Source: Motiliproteus sp036960405 (GTDB taxonomy: Bacteria > Pseudomonadota > Gammaproteobacteria > Pseudomonadales > Balneatricaceae). Taken from it: 64,000 nt of DNA. The position numbers and the translations under genes were made by a program. Every line of letters begins with the position of its first letter. Position 1 is the first letter of the stretch. Shown here piece after piece: positions 8,123 to 17,031 of the stretch. Location: the NCBI GenBank assembly GCA_036960405.1, contig JBALWS010000004.1:26142-90141 (forward strand), read 5' to 3'. A model generated the notes under the pieces. That model was not told the origin of the DNA. It was given only the letters and a program-made list of their open reading frames with translations, and did not search any database.

Positions 8123-8672
8123 ATCTCTCAAAGCGCGGTTACAGATATCAGCATCGATGCTGTCGTTAATTTGGGTCATATTTCTAATCGAAGCCATAAT
8201 ACCCGGACTGGAGCTTCGCTCTTGGGGCATTCTACCTCGGGATCCCTCAGGTCTGTTCCCCGGCGTCATCGCCGCACCGCTGCTCCATGGCGGCCTGTGG
8301 CACCTTGTGGCCAACAGCATCCCGCTGTTTGTTTTATCGTTCCTTGTTAGTCTCCACGGTACCGGCCGCCTGATACGAGTGAGCATCGCTGTCACCCTGC
8401 TGGGGGGGCTGTTGGTCTGGGTGTTTGGGCGCAACGCCTACCATATAGGGGCCTCAGGCCTTATCTTCGGGCTGTGGGCCTACTTGCTAGCTTATGGCTA
8501 CGTTAAATGCGACCTCAAAGCGATTGCGATTGCGATTGCTGTGTTGGTACTTTACGGCGGCATGGCGTTCGGCCTGCTGCTGGGCACGCCGGGCGTTTCT
8601 ATCGAATCCCATCTCTTCGGCGCGCTGATCGGCGCGCTGTGCGCCGTCAAGGACGGACGCTCAAAAAAATAA
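8115..8672 (+). CDS. Rhomboid family intramembrane serine protease
   Basis: The 185-residue protein has about six membrane helices, the minimal rhomboid fold. The catalytic Ser114 lies in GASG (112-115) and the catalytic His166 in the last helix (ESHLFGA). The oxyanion and L1-side residues HGGLWHLVAN (His58, His63, Asn67) are also present. So the enzyme should be active, cutting a transmembrane substrate. The start overlaps the end of the DUF6471 gene (ATGGTTGA), so the two are translationally coupled. The substrate is unknown. The neighbouring membrane proteins (YqiJ-like, flotillin, channel, DUF350) are obvious candidates. Confidence 0.88.
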   Translation: MVESLKARLQISASMLSLIWVIFLIEAIIPGLELRSWGILPRDPSGLFPGVIAAPLLHGGLWHLVANSIPLFVLSFLVSLHGTGRLIRVSIAVTLLGGLLVWVFGRNAYHIGASGLIFGLWAYLLAYGYVKCDLKAIAIAIAVLVLYGGMAFGLLLGTPGVSIESHLFGALIGALCAVKDGRSKK

Positions 8673-8929
8673 GGCAGCCTGATGTTATGAGCCGGTATGA
8701 AAGCACCAATGATGCATAATCTGAACATGGGGGCAGCGACTGCCAGACGCACACCGGTTTTCGCCGATCTATTACCGATATCCGTTATAAAAATCACTTC
8801 ATGTTGCAGAAGCAATCTGATCTACTTGGGTGATTTATTCAGAAACTAGCTTGTTTATTAATGATTTATTACCATTACAGCGTGCTTTAATCGGCAACAG
8901 ACCAACTACCATCGTAAGGAAGCTGAGGT

Positions 8930-9619
8930 ATGTTCGCGGTTCTGCTACACGAAGGGATGGATCCGTTTTACCAAAACATCGCATCCTTCCCGACTGTCAT
9001 TTTCACCTTTATTCTGGCCATCTGCGTGCTCTACTGGCTGGTGGCGGTGCTGGGCTTCATTGACATCGACATACTCGATTTTGATCTGCCCGAGACCGAC
9101 CCCAGCCAGCCGGGTAGCCAGGGCTCCTCCTTCTCTACGGCCGACATCCTTGCCGGCCTGATGCTCAAACTGGGACTCAATGACGTACCGGTGACGGTCA
9201 TCCTCTCCTTTATCGCGTTATTCGGTTGGTTGATCAGTTATTTTGCGGTGCATTTTCTATTTGGCGTGGTGCCGGATGGGTTGCTTCGTTACCTGGCCGG
9301 AGCTGCTGTGGTTGTTGGAACAGTTTATGTTGCGGCGTTGATTACCTCGGTCATCATTCGGCCTTTGCGGCCGCTGTTTAAAAAAGCACAGCAGGAAACC
9401 CACAAAGATATCCTCGGCCAAACGGCCATCGTCCGGACCTCACGAGTAGACAGCAACTTTGGTGAAGCGACGCTGGATGACGGGGGTGCCGGTTTGATTC
9501 TTAAAGTCAGGTCGTTGGGCGATACGGTTTTCGAGCGCGGCGACAGGGTGGTGCTGCTCGACTATGTCCACGATCAATACATCTATCGGGTGATCTCTGA
9601 GCAAGAGTTCTCCCAGTAA
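8930..9619 (+). CDS. yqiJ: YqiJ/YuaF-like OB-fold membrane protein (NfeD-type flotillin partner)
   Basis: This 229-residue protein has an N-terminal membrane helix (about 22-44), two more around 87-112 and 118-142, and a C-terminal OB-fold domain (about 160-225) with LGQTAIVRTSRV...GEATLDDGG and ERGDRVVLLDY. That is the YqiJ (209 residues) and YuaF/NfeD type, which partners flotillins. An in-frame ATG at residue 10 is an alternative start. AGGAAGCTGAGGT precedes the first ATG. It lies 48 bases before the flotillin gene. The 257 bases upstream hold the presumed promoter, but I see no clear -35/-10 pair. Confidence 0.85.
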   Translation: MFAVLLHEGMDPFYQNIASFPTVIFTFILAICVLYWLVAVLGFIDIDILDFDLPETDPSQPGSQGSSFSTADILAGLMLKLGLNDVPVTVILSFIALFGWLISYFAVHFLFGVVPDGLLRYLAGAAVVVGTVYVAALITSVIIRPLRPLFKKAQQETHKDILGQTAIVRTSRVDSNFGEATLDDGGAGLILKVRSLGDTVFERGDRVVLLDYVHDQYIYRVISEQEFSQ

Positions 9620-9667
9620 TCCCCCCCTATTGAATTAACTACTTACCAAATACATGGAGTAATTGTT

Positions 9668-11551
9668 ATGGCTGATTTGTCTGTGCTTATGCCGGTGGCC
9701 ACCGGTGTCGGTATCTTCTTTATCGTGTTGCTCGGATTGGCCGGTCTGTTTAAGGCGTTCTATATCAAGGTGGCCCAAGGGACCGCCCTGATCGTCAACG
9801 ATATGAGCGCACGGCCCAAGGTACATTTCACCGGGGCGCTGGTGTATCCCATCATCTACAAGAAGGAGATGATGAAGATCTCTTTGATCACGCTTGAGGT
9901 TGACCGCCGTGCTAAGGACGGTTTGATCTGTGCTGACAATATGCGTGCGGATATCACCGTTGCTTTTTATCTGCGGGTGAATGAAACCGCTGAAGATGTA
10001 TTACGGGTGGCCAAGTCAATCGGTGCAGATCGAGCATCTGATAAAACAGCCGTATACGACCTGTTTGCTGCTAAATTTTCCGAAGCGCTAAAGACTGTGG
10101 GTAAGCAGATCGACTTTGTCCAATTGTTTGAAAATCGGCTCGGGTTTCGTGAAAAAATTATCGAAGTGATCGGCGATGATCTTAACGGCTATATCCTCGA
10201 AGACGTGGCTATCGACTATCTGGAACAGACCCCAAAATCGTCGTTAGATCCCAACAATATTTTAGATGCTGAAGGTATTAAAAAGATCACCGAGCTGACG
10301 GCCCAGCAGAACATTCGCACCAACGTGTTAGAGCGGGATGAAGAACTCGCTATCAAGAAAAAGAATGTCGAAACCACCGAGGCTATGCTGTCGCTAGAGC
10401 GCCAGCAGGCGGATGCCGAGGCCAAGCAACAACGCGAGATCCTGACCATTCGAGCCCGCGAAGAAGCGGAAACCAAGAAGGTTCAAGAAGAGGAGCGCAG
10501 GAAGGCGGAGCAGACGCGAATTCAGGTCGAGCAAGATCTGGCGGTCCAGACTGAGAATCAGAAACGCGAAGTGGAAGTGGCCGAACAGAATCGTCAGCGG
10601 GCGGTGGCGATCGAAGAAGAGAAAGTCACGCGAGCTCGGGATCTGGAGATCGTGTCACGCGAGCGTGAAGTTGAACTCCAGAAAATTGAAGCCGAAAAGG
10701 CGTTGGAGATAGAGAAAAAAGAGATTGCCAACGTGATCCGTGAGCGGGTCGTCGTGGATAAGACGGTGGCGATCGAAGAGGAGCGCATCAACGAGGTGCG
10801 TGAAGTCTCAGAAGCGGATCGCGCCAAGCAAGTTAAGGTGCTGGCTGCTGAGGCGGTAGCAGAAGAGGACAAGGTCAAGCAGGTCAAAGCTGCGGAAGCC
10901 GAAGAGATTGCTGCCAGACATAAAGCGGCCGAGATCACTACGCTCGCCCAGGCCGATCTGGAAGCGGCCGCCAAGGATGCTGATGCCAAGAAGAAGCTGG
11001 CCGAAGGTGTTCAGGCGGAAGAGGCGGCCAGCGGGCTAGCCGAAGCCAAGGTTCAGGAAGCCAAGGCCGATGCTCTAGAAAAAGAGGGCTTGGCCGAAGC
11101 GGCGGTGATCGCGGCCAAAGGGACATCGGAAGCGCAGGCCAAAAAGCAGGTGGGTATGGCTGGTGCCGATGTTACTCGCGAGCAGTTCAAGGCCGAAGCC
11201 GATGGTCTGGTGGACAAGTTTGAAGCTATGGGCTCGATGAGCGATCAGGCGCGTGAGCATGAGGAGTTTCGCATGGGGCTCGAAGCCGCCTTTAAGGAAG
11301 CTATGGCATCCATCGAGGCCGGCAAGGACGTCGCCCGCGAGAACGCCGGTGTGCTGTCTACGGCGTTGCAAAAGGCCAAGATCGATATCGTCGGCGGTGA
11401 GCAGCACTTCTTCGATACATTTGCCAAGTCGCTGTCATTGGGCAAAGCGGTGGACGGCTTCGTCTCCAAAAGTAATACCGCCCAGGGGCTAATGGCAAAG
11501 TTCATGGCGCCTAAGGAAAAAGCCCCGGTGAAGACTGAAACCGAAGTGTGA
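9668..11551 (+). CDS. yqiK: Flotillin/SPFH (band 7) protein, YqiK family
   Basis: The 627-residue protein is longer than E. coli YqiK (553). There is one N-terminal membrane helix (about 8-31) and an SPFH/band-7 domain (about 40-205, with AQGTALIVND and KVHFTGALVYPI). A very long Glu/Ala/Lys/Arg-rich coiled coil follows (about 210-500), and a C-terminal domain ends near KEKAPVKTETEV. Flotillins form large membrane scaffolds that organise functional microdomains. Cotranscription with a YqiJ-like protein is standard. Here the next gene is a giant ATPase, 134 bases downstream with a strong hairpin between. Confidence 0.92.
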   Translation: MADLSVLMPVATGVGIFFIVLLGLAGLFKAFYIKVAQGTALIVNDMSARPKVHFTGALVYPIIYKKEMMKISLITLEVDRRAKDGLICADNMRADITVAFYLRVNETAEDVLRVAKSIGADRASDKTAVYDLFAAKFSEALKTVGKQIDFVQLFENRLGFREKIIEVIGDDLNGYILEDVAIDYLEQTPKSSLDPNNILDAEGIKKITELTAQQNIRTNVLERDEELAIKKKNVETTEAMLSLERQQADAEAKQQREILTIRAREEAETKKVQEEERRKAEQTRIQVEQDLAVQTENQKREVEVAEQNRQRAVAIEEEKVTRARDLEIVSREREVELQKIEAEKALEIEKKEIANVIRERVVVDKTVAIEEERINEVREVSEADRAKQVKVLAAEAVAEEDKVKQVKAAEAEEIAARHKAAEITTLAQADLEAAAKDADAKKKLAEGVQAEEAASGLAEAKVQEAKADALEKEGLAEAAVIAAKGTSEAQAKKQVGMAGADVTREQFKAEADGLVDKFEAMGSMSDQAREHEEFRMGLEAAFKEAMASIEAGKDVARENAGVLSTALQKAKIDIVGGEQHFFDTFAKSLSLGKAVDGFVSKSNTAQGLMAKFMAPKEKAPVKTETEV

Positions 11552-11599
11552 TATCGGTAGCATCGGGTGAGCCTTGTCTTCATTTAATGCCTGTTTGTT

Positions 11600-11632
11600 T
11601 TGGATATGACCGGTATGCCGAGTCATATCCAA
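11600..11632 (+). other. Stem-loop between the flotillin and ATPase genes
   Basis: TTGGATATGAC (11600-11610) pairs perfectly with GTCATATCCAA (11622-11632), and the loop holds a further CGG/CCG pair. No T-run follows on either strand, so this is not a standard intrinsic terminator. It may be a processing or stability element setting the ratio of scaffold to ATPase, or an operator. Confidence 0.5.
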
Positions 11633-11685
11633 CAAAGGCTGGTGACTTGGACAGCACAGCACAGCAAAGCGAAAAGGATTGAGCG

Positions 11686-14600
11686 ATGGTGCAGCAGAAT
11701 AGTTCCGAGGTAGGTACGGCCACCGACGCGAACCAGAAGGTCGCTAACGCGGTTGCGGAAGGGGGCGCCTATGAGGTCATTCGGAAGCGGTTGGTTGATC
11801 AAGGTCGGCAATTGGACGATAAGACCGGGCAACTGAACGAGGCGCGGCTGGCCGAATTCGGTAGCTCCGCCATGAGTGTGTCGGCACGGATCCGGGTGCG
11901 TACCGAAAACAACTGTGTGGCCCGCGATATCGTCCAGGTGGGCGACCTGCTGTTGTTCGGCTATAACGTCTTTCTGGGGCTTAAGAAAGAGATCAAGATC
12001 GCCGATGTCTTTTCGCTGTTCCGATTGGATCAGGATGGTGATGATTACTGTATGGAGCCGCTGCCTTTTGCGGGCAGCTTCCTGGCTGATAGCGCCTTCG
12101 TTAATGATTTCGATGAACTCTACCGCTACTACAAGCACACTCGGTTGGTACAGCTGTCGGTCAAGGATGGCAAGCTGTTGGCCGGGTTTCAGATTGGTGA
12201 GCGACTCGAGGACAAGCGGGTGTTCCGCTGGTCGATCTCGGCCGAGGGCAAATCCCTCAGTTATATCGACAACCGCGGTGAACGCGATATCCAACTTCCG
12301 CCGCGGTTTGATTTTGAATGGACCGAGACCAGCCGGGAAGATTCCGTGCACGGCCGCCACCCGCATATCAACATCCTCGACACCGTCTTCGTTGAGACCA
12401 TCGGCGGTGACCTGACCGTCAAAGTCGAAGACAACACTGACGATGGGCTGGGTATTTATCGTGAACCTGTCGATGACAAGACCCAGTCGCTGGATGATGC
12501 GGATTATTGCTATGCAGCGGTCGGCAGCCTGATTCTGTTGAAGATACGCCCCTACCGGGAACAAGACTGGCGCTACCTGATCTTCAATACGCTAACCCAT
12601 CAAGTGTTGCGGATGGATGCCATCGGTGCCTCCTGCGTGCAGCTGCCCGAAGACCACGGGGTGATCTTCCCTGGGGGTTACTACCTGCAGACCGGGGAGT
12701 ACAAAACCTTCGACGGCGAAGTGGCCGGACTGCAGTTCAAACGGATGATCCGCTCCCCCAATGGCGAAGATGTGCTGTTTGTTTTCTACGAACCCGAAGC
12801 GGGGATATTCGGCCTGTTCGGTTACAACCTGATTCAGAAGCAACTTCAAAACCCGATTTACGGTCATGGTTACGCCTTATCGGACGACGGAACGGTGGTG
12901 ATTTTTTCGGCAGAATCGGAACCCACCCGTGTCCACCCGATGCAGATCTGGGCAACGCCCTATGTCAGCGATGAGTTTGCCAGCCAGAAACCGGCCAGCC
13001 AGAATTTTTACGGCCGGGTTGGCAATGCCGAACTGGTCCGCGGCATCTCGGATCTCTACAGCATTGGCCGGATCATCGGCGATCAGGAGGTCTCAGTCCG
13101 GCTTTATGAAGAGCTGACCAAGACCGTCGGTAAACTGTTTGATGCCCATTACTGGCTGGACGAGGCCGAAGCGCTGGCGATTGATGACTTGTTGAAAGAG
13201 GTTGCCACCACTGCCGAGCTGGTGATCGATGAATTCGAGAAAGTCGAAGGTATTCGCCAGCAGTCGTCCAAGGCCATGGCCGCGGCCGAACAGCAACAAC
13301 AGGCCATAACACAAGCCATCCGCCCGGAAAACTGGGAGCTGGCCGAAGACTATATTGAGGCCCTCAATAAGCTGCGTCATCAACGGGGCCGCCTCACCAC
13401 TCTCAAGAGCTATCGCTACATAGACCTCGACCGCATCGCTGAGCTGGATGCCGAAGTGGGCGAGCGTCAGGAGGCGCTGAGCGAGCAGACGGTTGGCTTT
13501 CTTGCCGGAGACCAGGCGTTGACCCCCTATTGGGCAAAGATCGAAGAGATGGACCAGCAGGTAGTGCAAGCGGACAGCATCGCAGCGCTGAGCCCCATCG
13601 TAGAGGTGATTGAGACTACCGCGGCCGGTCTGGATCTGCTGTCTGAACTGATGGGCACGTTGAAGGTCGATGACGCCAATGTCCGCACCCGCATCATCGA
13701 GGCGATTTCCGAGGTCTACTCCAAGCTCAACCAGAGCAAAGCCACGGCGAGAAATAAGCACAAGAGCCTAGGATCGAAAGAGGCGGTGGCTCAATTTGCC
13801 GCTCAATTCAAACTGTTTTCACAAAGCATCACTAACGCCCTAGGCATGGCAGTTACGCCGGAGCGCTGTGATGAGCAGCTGTCGCGGCTAATCGTCCAGC
13901 TTGAAGAGCTGGAAAGCCAGTTCAGCGACTACGATGAGTTCCTGGCCGATATCATGGCCAAGCGAGAAGAAATCTACGAGTCGTTCGAGGCGCATAAGCA
14001 GCAACTGCTGGATGAACGCCAGCGCAAGGCTCAGTCGGTGACCGATGCCGGGACACGAATTCTGACCAGTATCGAGCGCCGTTCGCTAAAGTTTACCGAC
14101 GCCGACGAGTTGAACACCTACCTCGCCTCCGATTCGATGGTGCTGAAAATACAGCAGTTGGTTGAACGGTTGCGGCAGCTCGGCAGCGCCGTGCAGGCCG
14201 ATGACCTCGAGTCCCGGTTTAAGCTGATCAAGGATCAGGCAGCCCGTTCGCTGCGCGACAAGTCCGATATCTATGAAGATGGCGGCAATATCATCAAACT
14301 CGGGCCACGCCACAAGTTCAGCGTCAATAAACAAGAGCTGGACCTGACCATCATTCCCCGCAACGGTGAGCTCTGCATGCATCTCACCGGCACCGACTAC
14401 TTCGAGCCCATCGACCACCCCGAACTGATGCAGCTTCGCGACTACTGGGAGGTGTCACTGGAGTCGGAAAGCCCGACTGTCTACCGAGCTGAGTACCTGG
14501 CTTCGGCGATACTCCAAGCCGCCCAGAAGCAGCAGGAAGGGCTATCCATCGGCCAGTTAAGCGCGGTGCTGCAAGACTCGGATCAACTGCTGGGCTTGGT

Positions 14601-17016
14601 CAGGGCTTTTAGTGCTTCACGCTACAAGGAGGGCTATGAAAAAGGCGTCCACGATCATGATGCAGCGCTGATACTCAAGCAGCTTCTGCCAGTCTATGAA
14701 GGCGCGAACCTACTTCGTTATGATCCACTGAGCCGCGGCCTGGCGCAGATTTTCTGGGTCAATGTCGAGGCAACGACCCCAGCCCAGACCAGTGGCGACA
14801 ATGGCCCTGCCCCGGTTTCGATTCAAAGCTGGCGCGAGCGGGCGCGCTCGGCGACGCAGATGCGCCGATTGTTTGCCGACGGTCGGGCGGTTGAACAACT
14901 CACAGCCGAAGTCAGCGCGACCCTGAGCGGCTTTCTGGTCGATCACCCTATCCCCTTGGCATCGGCGACCACGGCGCGGGTTGCGGCCTATCTAGTCGAG
15001 GAGCTGGGGCGGGAACGGTTTGAATTCATCTCCAGTAAATATGCCACCGAGCTGGCCAATGAGTTTAAACGTTCCTTAGACGATCAGACTTGGCGTCAGT
15101 ACCAGGCCGCGCTGGATAAGCTCAAAGGGCGGGTTGCCGATCGCTGGAACCTGACCTACAGCTGGTTGCAGGCCTTGGTCAAAAGCAAAAAGTTGGAGCA
15201 ACTTGAACACTATATTCCCGAAGCCGTGGCGCTGCTCAACGGCGATGGCCGCCTGAGCCGCCGCTCGACGGAGGTGGACCTGGAAGTGCGGGTCGCCGGC
15301 CTGCTGGGAGAACACCCGACGATCGTGACCGACGGTGCCGAGCGAGTGCTGGCCTTCTCGCTGGATGCGTTCCTGTTGCGGCTGGAAAGACACCGGCAAC
15401 AGGTCGTGCCCGGGTATCACCGCTACCTCAACCTGCGCGCGCAGATTATCGAACAGAGCAGGGAAACCCTCCGAGTCGAAGAGTTCAAAGCCAAGCCGCT
15501 CAGTTCATTTGTCCGCAACCGGCTGATCAACGAATCCTATCTGCCGCTGATCGGCGATAACCTGGCCAAGCAGATGGGTACCGTGGGTGAGAACAAACGT
15601 ACCGATCTGATGGGTTTGTTGATGATGATCTCGCCACCGGGGTACGGCAAGACCACCCTGATGGAGTACGTCGCCGACCGGCTCGGTCTGATCTTTATGA
15701 AGATCAACTGCCCCTCGTTGGGTCACGATGTGTTGTCCCTCGACCCGGCCCAGGCGCCCAACGCTACCGCCCGTCAGGAGCTGCATAAGTTAAACCTGGC
15801 GCTGGAGATGGGCAGCAATGTGATGCTCTATCTGGACGACATCCAACACACCGATGCCGAGTTCCTGCAAAAATTTATCTCGCTGTGCGATGGCACCCGC
15901 CGAATCGAAGGGGTATGGAAGGGTAAGACCCGCACCTACGATATGCGTGGCAAGAAGTTTTGCGTGGTCATGGCGGGTAACCCCTATACCGAATCGGGCG
16001 AGGCCTTCCGGGTGCCGGATATGCTCGCCAACCGGGCCGACATCTACAATCTCGGCGATATCCTCGGTGGCATGGATGAGCAGTTCTCCTTGAGCTATGT
16101 CGAAAACTGCCTGACCTCCAGCGCCGTGCTCGCGCCGCTTGCCACCCGGGAGATGAGCGACGTTTACAAGCTGATCGACATGGCCAAGGGTGCCAGTATC
16201 GCCAGCACCGACCTGAGCCATCAATACAGCGGTGCCGAGATCAACGAGATCACCGGTGTGCTGCAGAAGCTGTTCGTGATTCAGCAGGTGGTGCTGAAGA
16301 TAAACCAGCAGTACATCGCCTCCGCCGCTCAGGACGATAAATACCGTACCGCCCCCTCGTTCAAGCTGCAGGGCAGCTACCGCAACATGAACAAGATGGC
16401 GGAGAAGGTCTCCGCGGTGATGAATGATGACGAGCTGCGGCAGATGATCTCGGATCACTATCTCGGCGAAGCACAGTTGCTGACCTCGGGGGCCGAAGAA
16501 AATTTATTGAGACTGGCGGAGTTGCGCGGCGGCATAAGCGATGAAGAGCAACAGCGCTGGCAGCAGATCAAGAAAGACTTCCTCCGCAATAAGGCGATGG
16601 GTGGCGATGATAGCGATGTCGGCGGCAAGCTGGTGGCGCAGCTGGCTGACCTGGTCGACGGGGTGCAGCAGTTGGGTGCGGTTGCCAGCATGAGCATGGC
16701 GGATAAAGAAAAATCTGCGGCCTTGTCGGTGGCCGATAACGTTAATCTCAGTCGTGAAATAGCCGGTTCGCTTGAACGTATTGGCCAGCAACTAAGCGAA
16801 ACTCAGCCCAATATCGAAGTCATCAACCAGCCGATGCCGGGTATCGACAAGATACTGCGAGTACTGGCCTACACCTATAAGCACAGCATGCTGGCACTGG
16901 TCGAAGGGATGGATAGGAAGTTTGAATTCGATCAAAAGACCCACGATGAGATCGAGAAAATCACCGCCAAGCTGGTGGCTTTGGATCAAAATTTTTCCAA
17001 CCAGGACAAGAGTTAA
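11686..17016 (+). CDS. Giant AAA ATPase, 'DNA repair ATPase' (DUF3686) family
   Basis: The protein has 1776 residues. The first ~530 are strand-rich, with FGYNVFLGLKKE and RHPHINILDTVFVETIGGDLTVKVEDN blocks as in the DUF3686 family. Helical, coiled-coil-rich segments run to about residue 1280. The AAA module follows, with Walker A PPGYGKTT at 1317-1324 (Lys1322) and Walker B VMLYLDD ending at Asp1384-Asp1385, where most AAA proteins have Asp-Glu. A sensor-1-like VVMAGNPY and an Arg-containing LANRADIYNLGD follow. The tail is helical. AAGGA stands 8 bases before the ATG. The 'DNA repair' label is from annotation only. The context (flotillin, PspA) suggests envelope work. Confidence 0.85.
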   Translation: MVQQNSSEVGTATDANQKVANAVAEGGAYEVIRKRLVDQGRQLDDKTGQLNEARLAEFGSSAMSVSARIRVRTENNCVARDIVQVGDLLLFGYNVFLGLKKEIKIADVFSLFRLDQDGDDYCMEPLPFAGSFLADSAFVNDFDELYRYYKHTRLVQLSVKDGKLLAGFQIGERLEDKRVFRWSISAEGKSLSYIDNRGERDIQLPPRFDFEWTETSREDSVHGRHPHINILDTVFVETIGGDLTVKVEDNTDDGLGIYREPVDDKTQSLDDADYCYAAVGSLILLKIRPYREQDWRYLIFNTLTHQVLRMDAIGASCVQLPEDHGVIFPGGYYLQTGEYKTFDGEVAGLQFKRMIRSPNGEDVLFVFYEPEAGIFGLFGYNLIQKQLQNPIYGHGYALSDDGTVVIFSAESEPTRVHPMQIWATPYVSDEFASQKPASQNFYGRVGNAELVRGISDLYSIGRIIGDQEVSVRLYEELTKTVGKLFDAHYWLDEAEALAIDDLLKEVATTAELVIDEFEKVEGIRQQSSKAMAAAEQQQQAITQAIRPENWELAEDYIEALNKLRHQRGRLTTLKSYRYIDLDRIAELDAEVGERQEALSEQTVGFLAGDQALTPYWAKIEEMDQQVVQADSIAALSPIVEVIETTAAGLDLLSELMGTLKVDDANVRTRIIEAISEVYSKLNQSKATARNKHKSLGSKEAVAQFAAQFKLFSQSITNALGMAVTPERCDEQLSRLIVQLEELESQFSDYDEFLADIMAKREEIYESFEAHKQQLLDERQRKAQSVTDAGTRILTSIERRSLKFTDADELNTYLASDSMVLKIQQLVERLRQLGSAVQADDLESRFKLIKDQAARSLRDKSDIYEDGGNIIKLGPRHKFSVNKQELDLTIIPRNGELCMHLTGTDYFEPIDHPELMQLRDYWEVSLESESPTVYRAEYLASAILQAAQKQQEGLSIGQLSAVLQDSDQLLGLVRAFSASRYKEGYEKGVHDHDAALILKQLLPVYEGANLLRYDPLSRGLAQIFWVNVEATTPAQTSGDNGPAPVSIQSWRERARSATQMRRLFADGRAVEQLTAEVSATLSGFLVDHPIPLASATTARVAAYLVEELGRERFEFISSKYATELANEFKRSLDDQTWRQYQAALDKLKGRVADRWNLTYSWLQALVKSKKLEQLEHYIPEAVALLNGDGRLSRRSTEVDLEVRVAGLLGEHPTIVTDGAERVLAFSLDAFLLRLERHRQQVVPGYHRYLNLRAQIIEQSRETLRVEEFKAKPLSSFVRNRLINESYLPLIGDNLAKQMGTVGENKRTDLMGLLMMISPPGYGKTTLMEYVADRLGLIFMKINCPSLGHDVLSLDPAQAPNATARQELHKLNLALEMGSNVMLYLDDIQHTDAEFLQKFISLCDGTRRIEGVWKGKTRTYDMRGKKFCVVMAGNPYTESGEAFRVPDMLANRADIYNLGDILGGMDEQFSLSYVENCLTSSAVLAPLATREMSDVYKLIDMAKGASIASTDLSHQYSGAEINEITGVLQKLFVIQQVVLKINQQYIASAAQDDKYRTAPSFKLQGSYRNMNKMAEKVSAVMNDDELRQMISDHYLGEAQLLTSGAEENLLRLAELRGGISDEEQQRWQQIKKDFLRNKAMGGDDSDVGGKLVAQLADLVDGVQQLGAVASMSMADKEKSAALSVADNVNLSREIAGSLERIGQQLSETQPNIEVINQPMPGIDKILRVLAYTYKHSMLALVEGMDRKFEFDQKTHDEIEKITAKLVALDQNFSNQDKS

Positions 17017-17031
17017 TACAGGACGTTAAAT

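Noticed and set aside
9668..11551. The Glu/Ala-rich repeats in the flotillin gene as a DNA repeat element
   Set aside because: The repetition is at protein level (coiled coil) and the codons vary, so it is not a nucleotide repeat.
11623..12564. 313-codon open frame on the minus strand opposite the start of the giant ATPase
   Set aside because: It lies antisense to a gene with clear family motifs, has no ribosome site or family pattern, and such shadows are expected in GC-rich third-position DNA.
15790..16458. 222-codon minus-strand frame opposite the AAA module
   Set aside because: Covers the Walker B region of the true gene on the other strand; its His/Val/Gly-rich content is a mirror artefact.
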